From the NCBI GenBank assembly GCA_900755685.1, contig CAAEHI010000052.1, positions 47,313 to 111,312 of the forward strand: 64,000 nt of DNA, given 5' to 3'. Positions 33,389-41,417 of the stretch are shown in pieces; the stretch's first letter is position 1, and the number at the start of each line of letters is the position of its first letter. The notes below the pieces were generated by a model that saw nothing but the letters and a program-made list of their open reading frames with translations, did no database searches and was not told the DNA's origin. The position numbers and the translations under genes are program-made. This DNA comes from an uncultured Collinsella sp. (lineage in GTDB: Bacteria > Actinomycetota > Coriobacteriia > Coriobacteriales > Coriobacteriaceae).

Positions 33389-34279
33389 CTACAGGGTTCG
33401 TCCGAGCCTGAGATCGAGCTCGGTTGTGGGGCAGGCTGCCTGTCCGTGCGGCTCGCAAGCGCCAAGGGCTCCAAAGCGATGGAGCGTTGCGACGGGCGTG
33501 GTGTAGGCGAGCCGCAGCTGATGCTCGATAGGGGCACATCCGTCATTTTTGTAATGAGCCGCGTAGTACTGCGCGATGCTGGCGTTCATCTCGCTGCCAT
33601 TGCGATGGCGCTCAAACTGGCGTCTGCAGGTCTCGATGATCTTTGCTACCGACTTGGGTGCCGTCGCGGGAACAAGGGCGAGATAGCCCTCAAATAGCTC
33701 GTTGATGCTCAGGAGGCACAGCAGGTCGATCAGCGTCCTTATGGCTGCTCCCTCGGCGGAAAAGTGCGCGGTCATGCGGTTATATCGGTTGCGGTCGACG
33801 ATGGCCACATGGGGTCTTGGAGTTTTCTGCCCCGTGGTCCCGGGCTTTTGCCGCGCCTGTGTATTGAGCTCGACGTTGCAGCGCTTGAGGCCGTCCAACG
33901 GAAGGAACAGTGCGGTGCGCAGGGTGTTCCGCTTGCTTTCGAGTTCATGACGCTCGCCGGGTTCCCATTCGAGCTTGAGTTTCGTGTCGAGCGCCGTAAG
34001 CATATGGGCTAGGCAGCCTACGGTAAGAACGTACGAATCGTTGTCGCGTTTTGGGGCATAGGGGTCTGTCAGCTTGCGAATGTCGGGGTCGCCCATGATC
34101 TTTGTGCAGCGCTTCAGCAGTTGAGGGTGGTCGGCCAAGATCGTCGCGAGCGGTAGCGACGCGTAGTTCTTGATGGTCGCGGCGGCAAAGGCGGCGTCAT
34201 ATTCGTTTGCATATGCTCGCTCAATGCGGGCATCCAGAATGCTTTTCTTATCGCCGTCTTCAGCGTGGTGGTTTGTCAT
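33389..34279 (-). CDS. Hypothetical protein of the VirD4-ClpP island
   Basis: A 296-residue soluble protein I do not recognise. It is largely alpha-helical with a basic central stretch (KRCNVELNTQARQKPGTTGQKTPRPH) and an ERHELESKRNTLRTALFLPLDGLKRC segment. It lacks signal peptide or membrane helices. ATG 34279 is preceded by GGAG. The frame is open to 34435 through a His/Gln-rich region (HITHGKRITHDNQHINKQHEHQ), which could be a real N-terminal extension. It is the first gene of the three-gene minus-strand island. Confidence 0.7.
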   Translation of the reverse strand: MTNHHAEDGDKKSILDARIERAYANEYDAAFAAATIKNYASLPLATILADHPQLLKRCTKIMGDPDIRKLTDPYAPKRDNDSYVLTVGCLAHMLTALDTKLKLEWEPGERHELESKRNTLRTALFLPLDGLKRCNVELNTQARQKPGTTGQKTPRPHVAIVDRNRYNRMTAHFSAEGAAIRTLIDLLCLLSINELFEGYLALVPATAPKSVAKIIETCRRQFERHRNGSEMNASIAQYYAAHYKNDGCAPIEHQLRLAYTTPVATLHRFGALGACEPHGQAACPTTELDLRLGRTL

Positions 34280-34768
34280 AGCTTCTCCAATCGGTTGATG
34301 TTCGTGCTGTTTGTTGATGTGCTGGTTGTCGTGAGTGATGCGCTTGCCGTGGGTGATGTGCTGACGTTGGGGTGCTATGCGGTTTTCAATGAGCCCGTGA
34401 GGCAGTTGCTGCAGGGGCGGGATGGAACGGCCCATGCAAGGCGGAAGGCATCGTGCTCAAAATCGAGACAGCAATGCCCTGGGTGCCTCACATGTGGCAG
34501 TTACCTCATTAAGTTGTCATTGCGTTTGGGGTTGTACTTTGCCGATCTTCCTTCTCTTACACGCTAAAACTCAAACTTCATATGCTCGATCTACTTAAAA
34601 CCGCAACGGCGGTCTTTTATCAACTTATATGTCAGAACGCGTCTTTGCAAGTACTTTTTTGCGTTTGTTTCAAATGGGGTGGTTTTGCAACCGTCATGCG
34701 CGCGCTGTGCGAACGTGCCCCGGCTCGGATAAGATAGTGCGCGATAAAAACGATGCAAGGAGGCACAT
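34280..34768. other. Intergenic region upstream of the island and the HAD gene
   Basis: Nearly 490 bases between divergent genes. The island side (34290-34400) has imperfect short repeats of CAGCACATCA type on the minus strand. The middle is AT-richer than the surroundings. A TAAGAT -10-like hexamer at about 34736 may serve the HAD gene. I see no RNA gene, attachment site or transposase remnant. Confidence 0.4.
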
Positions 34769-35611
34769 ATGGCAATCAAAGCCATCGCGATGGATATCGA
34801 CGGTACGCTCACCAACGACCAGAAAGTGATTAGCCCGCGTACGCGCGAGAAGCTGCTTGCGGCGCAGGAGTCGGGCATTAAGCTCATTTTGGCTTCGGGC
34901 CGTCCCGCATGGGGGCTGCACGCCTTGGCGCAGGAGCTCGACCTTCAAAACCATGACGGTCTGCTAGTTGCCTTTAATGGCGCGCATGTGGTCGACGCTC
35001 AGACCGATGAGGTCCTTTTTGACCAGGCCATGCCGTCTGACGAACTGCACCGTCTGATTGATCATCTGCAAAACTATGATGTGATCCCCATGATCTCGCT
35101 CGGTCGCGACTTGCATGTCGAGGATTCGTACCGCTGCATGATTACGCTGCCGGATGGCTCGCAGAAGAATATCGTCAAGTATGAGCGCGATGCATGCGAT
35201 CTTAAGATTCGCGAGGTGGAGAGCCTGCATGAGGTTGTGGACGCTTATCCCGTGGACAAGCTGCTGACGGCGGGCGATCCGACCTACCTGCAGGCGCATT
35301 ACGAGGAGATGTATGCGCCCTTTACCCAGACGCTTTCGGGCATGTTTACGGCCGACTGGTACTTTGAGTACACGGCGCCCGGTATCGACAAGGCCCGCGC
35401 GCTCGAGGGTGCCCTGCCCAAGCTCGGCATCGATGCCGGTGAGGTCGTATCGTTTGGCGACGGCCAGAACGACAAGTCCATGATTGAGTGGGCCGGAACC
35501 GGTGTTGCCATGGGCAACGCCGTCGATGAGGTCAAGGCTGTGGCCCAGATGGTGACCGCCAATAACAACGAAGACGGCATTGCGGTGGCACTGGATAAGC
35601 TGCTGGGCTAG
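34769..35611 (+). CDS. HAD-family phosphatase (Cof/YidA type)
   Basis: A 280-residue IIB-cap HAD phosphatase. Motif I is AMDIDGTLTN, motif II ASGRPAWG, the motif III lysine is in GIDKARALEGAL, and motif IV is SFGDGQNDKSMIEWAG. The sequence is close to YidA-like sugar phosphatases. AAGGAGG lies ahead of the ATG. A hairpin terminator separates it from the next HAD gene. Confidence 0.94.
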   Translation: MAIKAIAMDIDGTLTNDQKVISPRTREKLLAAQESGIKLILASGRPAWGLHALAQELDLQNHDGLLVAFNGAHVVDAQTDEVLFDQAMPSDELHRLIDHLQNYDVIPMISLGRDLHVEDSYRCMITLPDGSQKNIVKYERDACDLKIREVESLHEVVDAYPVDKLLTAGDPTYLQAHYEEMYAPFTQTLSGMFTADWYFEYTAPGIDKARALEGALPKLGIDAGEVVSFGDGQNDKSMIEWAGTGVAMGNAVDEVKAVAQMVTANNNEDGIAVALDKLLG

Positions 35612-35633
35612 AATCGCCGATAATGCATGGTTC

Positions 35634-35662
35634 GGGCGTCCGCTTGCGGGCGCCCTTTTGTT
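35634..35662 (+). terminator. Terminator between the two HAD genes
   Basis: GGGCGTCC with GGGCGCCC-type stem around GCTTGC, followed by TTTTGTT. It is short and ends 12 bases before the next start. Confidence 0.6.
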
Positions 35663-35674
35663 AGGGAGGGTGCC

Positions 35675-36334
35675 GTGTCCGCATTTCCGTTCGACGCCGT
35701 TATCTTTGACATGGACGGCGTCATTGTCGATACCGAGTATTACTACCTGGGCGAGACTGCCGCGTTTGCCAAGGAGCTTGGGCTTAACCTGACTCAAGAG
35801 GAGCTGAACGGGCAGGTTGGTACCTCGCATCAGTTCTTCCTGCGTATGCTGGTCGATTGGTTTGAGCGCGCCGGTAAGGGGCATTTAACTGGCGAGGAAG
35901 CGTTGGCCCGTTGGGACGAGTGGGCGCATAAGCGTCCGCGCGACTATCAGGCTTTGATTAACCCAGGCGCCGTGGATACGATTCGAGAGCTGCCGCGCCG
36001 CGGTGTTCGCGTGGCGCTTGCCAGCTCGTCTCCCATGAATAGCATCGAGGAAGTGCTCAATGCGTGCGGGCTGTCAGATGCCTTTGAGTATGTGGTGAGC
36101 GGCGAGCAGTTTAAGGAGAGCAAGCCCGAGCCCGACATCTACCTGCATGCGCTGGACCTGCTGGGGCTGCCCGCGAATCGCTGCTGCTGCGTTGAGGATT
36201 CGGTGCCTGGCATCACTGCCGGCAAGCGAGCTGGCCTGACAGTCATTGCCAAGCGCGAGGAGCGCTTTGGCTTTAGCCAGGATGCCGCGGACAAGATCAT
36301 CGACCAGCTGCCGGACCTGCTCACGCTTTCTTAG
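35675..36334 (+). CDS. HAD-family phosphatase/beta-phosphoglucomutase-like
   Basis: A 219-residue class I-cap HAD hydrolase. Motif I is IFDMDGVIVDTEYYY, motif II is ALASSSP, the motif III lysine lies in KESKPEPDIYLHAL, and motif IV is CCVEDSVPGITAGKRAG. This pattern is shared by beta-phosphoglucomutases and 2-deoxyglucose-6-phosphatase-like enzymes, so the exact reaction is open. The GTG start follows AGGGAGGG. Confidence 0.92.
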   Translation: MSAFPFDAVIFDMDGVIVDTEYYYLGETAAFAKELGLNLTQEELNGQVGTSHQFFLRMLVDWFERAGKGHLTGEEALARWDEWAHKRPRDYQALINPGAVDTIRELPRRGVRVALASSSPMNSIEEVLNACGLSDAFEYVVSGEQFKESKPEPDIYLHALDLLGLPANRCCCVEDSVPGITAGKRAGLTVIAKREERFGFSQDAADKIIDQLPDLLTLS

Positions 36335-36419
36335 GGGTGAGGTAGTTGCGCGTTTTTCGGGTCTGATGAGTAAATACCCGACATTTTGGTGCGGCAGCAA
36401 GCATACTTTATGCTAATGT

Positions 36420-36457
36420 GGGCTTAAGGACTTGCTGAATGCCCTTAAGCCCGTTTT
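36420..36457 (+). terminator. Hairpin with T-run before the GntR gene
   Basis: GGGCTTAAGG pairs with CCCTTAAGCCC over a 12-base loop, then GTTTT. It probably ends transcription from the HAD gene; alternatively it lies in the GntR leader. Confidence 0.6.
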
Positions 36458-36484
36458 AGACTTAATTGTGCTGGGAGAGGGTAT

Positions 36485-37228
36485 ATGCCACCGACTGAAG
36501 GGCTAACTGATGGTAAAGCAGCGATACCGCTGTACCAACAGGTTATTGATATCATTAAAAACGAAATCAACTCCGGTGCCTACAAGGCAGGCGCGCGGAT
36601 ACCCAACGAATTCGAATTGGCTGAGAGCTATAAAGTTGGCCGCGTTACCGTGCGACGCGCTATTGAGGAGCTCGTCCAGCAGGGCTATCTAACGAAGCGG
36701 CAGGGGAAAGGCACGTTTGTCAATGCCCCCAAGCTTAAGCGCAAGATTCGCCAGAAGGATGACGTCCAGAGTTTTTCGGACGCATGCCGCGTTAACGGAA
36801 TGGAGCCGGGGGCGTGCGTCATTTCGAGAAAGATACTGCCGGCAGATTCTACCGAAGCGCAGTTCTTTGGTGTTCCCGTTGGAACTGATTTGATTTGCGT
36901 TGAGCGTGTACGTACTGCCGATGGAGTCCCCGTCATGCTCGAGAACAACATATACGTTTACGAGGACAACGCCTATCTATCAACGGCACCTCTATCTAAC
37001 CAATCCATTTTTGAGTTCGTGCGCAACCGGACGGGCCGCACGCCCGCGTTTACCGACCCGTGCACGCTCGAGATCGCGTGCGCGTCGCCCGAGGTCGCTC
37101 GGCTGTTGGCAGCTCCCGTTGGCGAACCCTTGTTTTATATGGAAGCCTTCTTTTTCGATGAGCAGCGACGGCCGTTTATCATCGGTCGTCAGCGGATCGT
37201 TGGGTCTCGCTACGTTTTTGACATCTAG
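36485..37228 (+). CDS. GntR-family regulator (HutC/UTRA subfamily)
   Basis: A 247-residue repressor-type regulator. The N-terminal winged helix PLYQQVIDIIKNEINSGAYKAGARIPNEFELAESYKVGRVTVRRAIEELVQQGYLTKRQGKGTFV is canonical. The C-terminal UTRA effector domain (about 90-245) ends with GRQRIVGSRYVFDI. UTRA domains usually bind a phosphosugar or sugar-amine. FrlR of Bacillus, which controls fructosamine genes, belongs to this group. It lies upstream of the fructosamine operon, and a perfect palindrome in between is its likely operator. Confidence 0.93.
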   Translation: MPPTEGLTDGKAAIPLYQQVIDIIKNEINSGAYKAGARIPNEFELAESYKVGRVTVRRAIEELVQQGYLTKRQGKGTFVNAPKLKRKIRQKDDVQSFSDACRVNGMEPGACVISRKILPADSTEAQFFGVPVGTDLICVERVRTADGVPVMLENNIYVYEDNAYLSTAPLSNQSIFEFVRNRTGRTPAFTDPCTLEIACASPEVARLLAAPVGEPLFYMEAFFFDEQRRPFIIGRQRIVGSRYVFDI

Positions 37229-37338
37229 GACATTGCGAATGGAAGCGCCCGGTGGATCATCTCACCGGGCGTTTCCATACCGTTCACGGCGCGAACACAA
37301 CCGTTCAACCGCGTTGCGGCAATCAGTTTGAAATTATC

Positions 37339-37367
37339 TTGATGAAGGAAAAAGCTGCTGGTAATAT
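37339..37367 (+). promoter_or_regulatory. Promoter of the fructosamine catabolic operon
   Basis: TTGATG (37339-37344), a 17-base spacer and TAATAT (37362-37367). The GntR-type palindrome begins 14 bases downstream of the -10, a position suited to repression. Confidence 0.75.
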
Positions 37368-37381
37368 ATGGGACGTCATAG

Positions 37382-37404
37382 AACGTTTGCATTGTGCAAA
37401 CGTT
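37382..37404. promoter_or_regulatory. Perfect palindrome, likely GntR operator
   Basis: Ten-base arms AACGTTTGCA and TGCAAACGTT around a TTG centre, without a mismatch. It covers about +8 to +30 of the operon transcript. There is no T-run, so a terminator is unlikely. Confidence 0.8.
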
Positions 37405-37446
37405 GAAGCGAGATGCGATGCGGTCTCGAGTTCTTTGGAGGTATCT

Positions 37447-38910
37447 ATGTCAGATACGAAGGCGAAGAAGACAAACAGACGTTTTAAGTTCAAATTACCG
37501 CATGTCTATACGATCATGTTCTTGCTGATCGTTGTCTTTGCGGTTCTGACTTGGATCGTTCCCTCTGGTCAGTATCAGCGCAAGACGATTTCGACAGCGG
37601 CGGGCGAGCGTGAAGTCGCCGTTGCTGGAACCTATGAACAGGTCGATAAGAACTACACCGATTCCGAGACCGGCGAGACCATCAATCTGGGCCAGGATAT
37701 CTTCGCGGTTCTGCAAGCGCCCACCAAGGGTATCCAAGAGGCTGCCGACGTCGTTGCGTTCGTCTTATTGATTGGCGGATCGTTCGCGATCATCACCAAG
37801 ACCAACGCTTTGAATGCCGGCATGAGCCGTGTGATTAAAAAGCTCAAGAACAAGGACATCCTCATCATCCCCATCACGATGACATTGCTGTCCATTTGCG
37901 GCACTACGTTTGGTATGTCTGAGGAAGCCCTGCCGTTCTATGCCATCTTCATTCCCATCATGATGGGTATCGGTTATGACTCGATGACGGCATTCATCAT
38001 CTGCTTCCTTGGTCCTAACCTGGGATATTGTGCTTCGACCATCGACCCGTTTAATGTTTTGATCGCCCAAGGCATCATTGGCATCGAGGGTAATCCGCAA
38101 CTGTGGCTGCGCGCCGTTTCTTGGGTCATCTTCACTGCCGTCGGTATCGCATGGGCCATGCGCTACGCCATGCGCGTCAAGAAAAACCCCGAGTCGTCCA
38201 TTGTGTACGAGGACGATAAGCTCAAGCGTATCGAGTTTTCCGTGACCGATGCCTCCATCGAGGAAGAGTTCACTATCCGTCAGAAGCTCGTGCTTATCGA
38301 TTTTGCTTGCGGTATGGGCATTATCGTCTGGGGTCTTGTTACCCAGGGCTGGTACATGAATGAGATTTCCGCCGTGTTCCTTGGCATGGGCTTGCTTGCC
38401 GGTATCCTGGGCGGCCTTGACCAGCAGACGATCGCAGAGGAGTTCGTTAAGGGTCTCGCCGACTTTGCGTACGCTGCCATCGTTATCGGTATCGCTCGCG
38501 GTATTCTGGTCGTCGCCGAGGGCGGCATGATCATCGACACCATCCTCCAGGCGCTCGCTACCGCGCTTGCCGGTGCACCCGCCGCCGTCTACACCACGTT
38601 TATGTATATCGTCCTTGGCCTGCTCTCTTTGCTGGTTCCCTCGAGTTCTGGCCTGGCGGCGCTCACCATGCCCGTTATGGGCCCCCTGACCGAGCTCATG
38701 GGCCTCAATCCCGAGGCGGCCGTCACCGCGCTCCAGTTTGCCAACCAGACCATCAACACCATCAGCCCCGTGGCGGGCATGACGGTCGCCGGTCTTGCCG
38801 TGGCTAGGATTTCGTTTGGCCAATGGTGGAAGACCATTTGGAAGTTCTTCATTTTCATGGTCGTCTTTGGCGTGATTGTAACGGCAATCTCTGGCATGCT
38901 TCCGGTGTAG
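37447..38910 (+). CDS. YfcC/DcuC-superfamily membrane transporter
   Basis: A 487-residue integral membrane protein of the YfcC family (short-chain C4-dicarboxylate/basic amino acid uptake superfamily) with about 12 hydrophobic helices. FLLIVVFAVLTWIVPSGQYQR is the characteristic first helix. GTTFGMSEEALPFYAIFIPIMMGIGYDSMTA and SLLVPSSSGLAALTMPVMGPL are conserved reentrant-loop motifs. As the first gene of the operon it probably imports the substrate, for example a fructosyl-amino acid or fructosyl-peptide. Classical frl loci use an APC permease or an ABC system instead. GGAGG precedes the start. Confidence 0.9.
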   Translation: MSDTKAKKTNRRFKFKLPHVYTIMFLLIVVFAVLTWIVPSGQYQRKTISTAAGEREVAVAGTYEQVDKNYTDSETGETINLGQDIFAVLQAPTKGIQEAADVVAFVLLIGGSFAIITKTNALNAGMSRVIKKLKNKDILIIPITMTLLSICGTTFGMSEEALPFYAIFIPIMMGIGYDSMTAFIICFLGPNLGYCASTIDPFNVLIAQGIIGIEGNPQLWLRAVSWVIFTAVGIAWAMRYAMRVKKNPESSIVYEDDKLKRIEFSVTDASIEEEFTIRQKLVLIDFACGMGIIVWGLVTQGWYMNEISAVFLGMGLLAGILGGLDQQTIAEEFVKGLADFAYAAIVIGIARGILVVAEGGMIIDTILQALATALAGAPAAVYTTFMYIVLGLLSLLVPSSSGLAALTMPVMGPLTELMGLNPEAAVTALQFANQTINTISPVAGMTVAGLAVARISFGQWWKTIWKFFIFMVVFGVIVTAISGMLPV

Positions 38911-38919
38911 GTGGTTGTG

Positions 38920-40503
38920 ATGTCTGATCGTTTGACGGTCCTGACGTCTAAGAGCGTCTTTACCGGTACGGGGGACCTGCCGTTTGAAGGTTTCGTAGCG
39001 GTCCGTGCCAATCGAATTGAGGCTGTTGGCACCAAGTGTGAGGTAGCTTCGTATTTGACCCAGGCGGACGAGGTAGTTGACCTGGGCGACCGCACTGTCA
39101 TGCCTGGCCTGATCGATGTGCATACCTTCTATACAGGTTGGGCGCTGCGGACGTTGGGTTCTGATCTGTCCGGCATCGCTGATGCCAAAGAGGCTGTGTC
39201 GCTCTTGCGTGCGTGGAAAGAAGATCATCCGGATTGCGCGGCGGTTTTTGGCCACAACCTACCCGAAACGTTGGCATCGGATGCCGAGAACGCAAATACG
39301 GCAGCTGTGTTTGACGATTGTTTTGGCGATATCCCTGTCGTCTGCTTTACACCGGGAGCGGAGACCTGCGTTCTCAATGCTGCCGCCAGTGCGCGATACG
39401 GCTTTACACCCCAGGCGTGCTATGCCGAGAAGATCTGGCGCATGATGAGCGATTTCCTCGCGCTGCCCGAGGTGCGTGCCGGGTATTCGGACTACATGAG
39501 CATGCTTAACGAGCGTGGCGTTACCGCCATCAAGGAAATGGCGTTTGATGACTACTACGGCTTTGCCGACGAAATGGCTCGCCGTGAGGAATCTGGTGAG
39601 CTGACGGTTCGCGTCTCTATGATGTCGCAGCCGGTGGGCGCCGGTGCAAATCTGGCATATGCCCGCGAGGCGCGAGAGCGCTTCCGGGGACCGTTCGTTC
39701 GTTTTTCTGGCTTCAACCGTATGACCGATCGCGGCGTATGGGCGGGGCTTGCCGAGATGATAGACCCCTATGAGGACTCGGCCGATGCGGGCGCTGCCGG
39801 CAAGACGGTCGTCGAGGAGCCAGAGTGGGATCTGATTGAGAACGAGCTGCGTGCAATTGATGCTGACGGCTTCCGATATTCCTTGCATTGCCAGGGCGAT
39901 GGCGCCGTTCGTCGCACCGTGGCGCTCTATGCCTCGCTGCCTCGAGACGAGCATGGACGGATGCTTCGCCGCCATGCGATTACCGATCTCGAGAACTCTG
40001 ACCCGACCGACCTTGTCGAGTTTGGCAAGTTAGGTGGAATTTGCGAGGTCTATCCGCAGATTCTGACGCTGGACCGGCGCGAGGATTGCCTGTCGATGAT
40101 GCGTCGACAAATTGGCGAGACGCGACTTTTGCACAGCTGGAATCGCCGCGGCATGGAAGATTCCGGATGCACAGTGTGCTGCGGCACGGATTTGCCGCTG
40201 CTGATTCCGAGCCTGGGCGAGTCAATCTACAGCGCGTGCGGCGGATTCTTCGCCGACGGACTGCCCGTGAATGAGGTCAACACGCTGACGCTTGTCGAGC
40301 TCTTGCGCGCTTGGACTGCCGGGGGCGCGTACGATCTGATGCGCGAGGACGAGCTGGGTACGCTTGAGGTTGGCAAGCTTGCCGATATCTGCGTGCTCGA
40401 TCGGGATGTGTTCGACCTCGATTATCGCGACGCACGCGATCTTGCGGTTGATATGACGATGTCGGACGGACAAATCGTGTTCGATCGAAATAAGGAGGCA
40501 TAA
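38920..40503 (+). CDS. Amidohydrolase (YtcJ-like, Amidohydro_3)
   Basis: A 527-residue metal-dependent hydrolase. It starts with the small beta-sandwich, then TVMPGLIDVHTFYTGW, where family members have HxH. Here the second histidine is replaced, so one metal ligand may be missing. Later ligands appear present: SLHCQGDGAVRR, RRHAITDLENSD and CCGTDLPLL. It ends with GTLEVGKLADICVLDRD. It likely cleaves an amide bond of an incoming derivative such as an N-acyl group. The ATG at 38920 lies nine bases after the transporter stop; GTG 38911 is possible. The next gene starts one base after its stop. Confidence 0.85.
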   Translation: MSDRLTVLTSKSVFTGTGDLPFEGFVAVRANRIEAVGTKCEVASYLTQADEVVDLGDRTVMPGLIDVHTFYTGWALRTLGSDLSGIADAKEAVSLLRAWKEDHPDCAAVFGHNLPETLASDAENANTAAVFDDCFGDIPVVCFTPGAETCVLNAAASARYGFTPQACYAEKIWRMMSDFLALPEVRAGYSDYMSMLNERGVTAIKEMAFDDYYGFADEMARREESGELTVRVSMMSQPVGAGANLAYAREARERFRGPFVRFSGFNRMTDRGVWAGLAEMIDPYEDSADAGAAGKTVVEEPEWDLIENELRAIDADGFRYSLHCQGDGAVRRTVALYASLPRDEHGRMLRRHAITDLENSDPTDLVEFGKLGGICEVYPQILTLDRREDCLSMMRRQIGETRLLHSWNRRGMEDSGCTVCCGTDLPLLIPSLGESIYSACGGFFADGLPVNEVNTLTLVELLRAWTAGGAYDLMREDELGTLEVGKLADICVLDRDVFDLDYRDARDLAVDMTMSDGQIVFDRNKEA

Positions 40504-40504
40504 G

Positions 40505-41356
40505 ATGTCTGAATCCAAACCGACGCTGCGCCGCGAGCAGATTGCGGGCATGAATATCCACTACATCATGTGGTCGCTCGATTACTTCCTTGATGTGCAG
40601 CAGCGTTTGGGCTTTGAGTCCATTGAGCTGTGGTGTGCAGAGCCGCATGTGACGCTCGACCACACGGGCTACTTTGAGGCTGAGGTCCTGGCGAAAAAGG
40701 CTGCAGGCCGTGGGCTTAGGTATCGTACTCTGTGCCCCGAGAACGTTGTCTATCCTTGGCAGTACTGCGCACGCAAACCGCTGCATGAACAGCGCAGCCT
40801 GGCGTACTTTAAGCACGGCATTGAGCTTGCCGAGGTACTTGGGTGCGACCGTATGTCCGTCAACTCGGGCTGGGGCGACTGGGACGAGGACCGCGAGGAA
40901 GCCTGGAAGCGCAGCCGCGAGCACTTGTCCATTCTGGCGGAGTATGCCGGCGAGCACGGTCTGGTGCTTACGATGGAAAGTCTGCGTCCCGAGGAGAGCA
41001 ACCTTGTGACGACGGTTTCCGATGCGAAGCGCATGATTGACGAGGTCGCGAGCCCGTACTTACAGCCCATGGTTGATACAACCGCGATGGGCGTTGCAGG
41101 CGAGACGCTCGAGGACTGGTTTGCCGCCTTTGGTGATGGGGCAATTCACGAGATGCACTTTATCGACGGTGACCCGTATGGCCATCTGGTGTGGGGCGAT
41201 GGCAAGCACGATATGGACGCCTTCGTCGCCACGCTCAACGCCCATGGTTTCGACGGCATGCTGGGCCAGGAAATCACGGACGGTCGTTACTACGATGATC
41301 CGGCGGCGGCAGATGCCAAGAACATGGCCGCATTCGAGAAATATCTGATTGACTAA
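40505..41356 (+). CDS. Sugar isomerase/epimerase (FrlC-like, AP-endonuclease-2 TIM barrel)
   Basis: A 283-residue xylose-isomerase-like TIM barrel. Features include GFESIELWCAEPHVTLD, NSGWGDWDEDREEAWKRSREHLSILAEYA, LTMESLRPEESNLVTT with the metal-binding Glu, QPMVDTTAMG, and MLGQEITDGRYY with a second Glu. In E. coli FrlC, a member of this fold in the frl operon, epimerises fructoselysine and psicoselysine at C3. The neighbouring FrlB- and FrlD-like genes make an equivalent role likely. AGGAGG precedes the start. Confidence 0.88.
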   Translation: MSESKPTLRREQIAGMNIHYIMWSLDYFLDVQQRLGFESIELWCAEPHVTLDHTGYFEAEVLAKKAAGRGLRYRTLCPENVVYPWQYCARKPLHEQRSLAYFKHGIELAEVLGCDRMSVNSGWGDWDEDREEAWKRSREHLSILAEYAGEHGLVLTMESLRPEESNLVTTVSDAKRMIDEVASPYLQPMVDTTAMGVAGETLEDWFAAFGDGAIHEMHFIDGDPYGHLVWGDGKHDMDAFVATLNAHGFDGMLGQEITDGRYYDDPAAADAKNMAAFEKYLID

Positions 41357-41417
41357 AACAACTATCGGCCACGCAGCCAACGTCATTGATTGCGGCCAAA
41401 CAAGAAAGGAACTGGAT

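Noticed and set aside
34265..34567. 100-codon plus-strand frame upstream of the HAD gene
   Set aside because: Antisense to the island gene leader, low-complexity Val/Leu repeats reflecting the His/Gln-rich repeats of the other strand, with no good start signal.
31340..34600. Complete conjugative element around the VirD4-like gene
   Set aside because: No relaxase, VirB4, integrase or flanking direct repeats were seen; only three genes are present.
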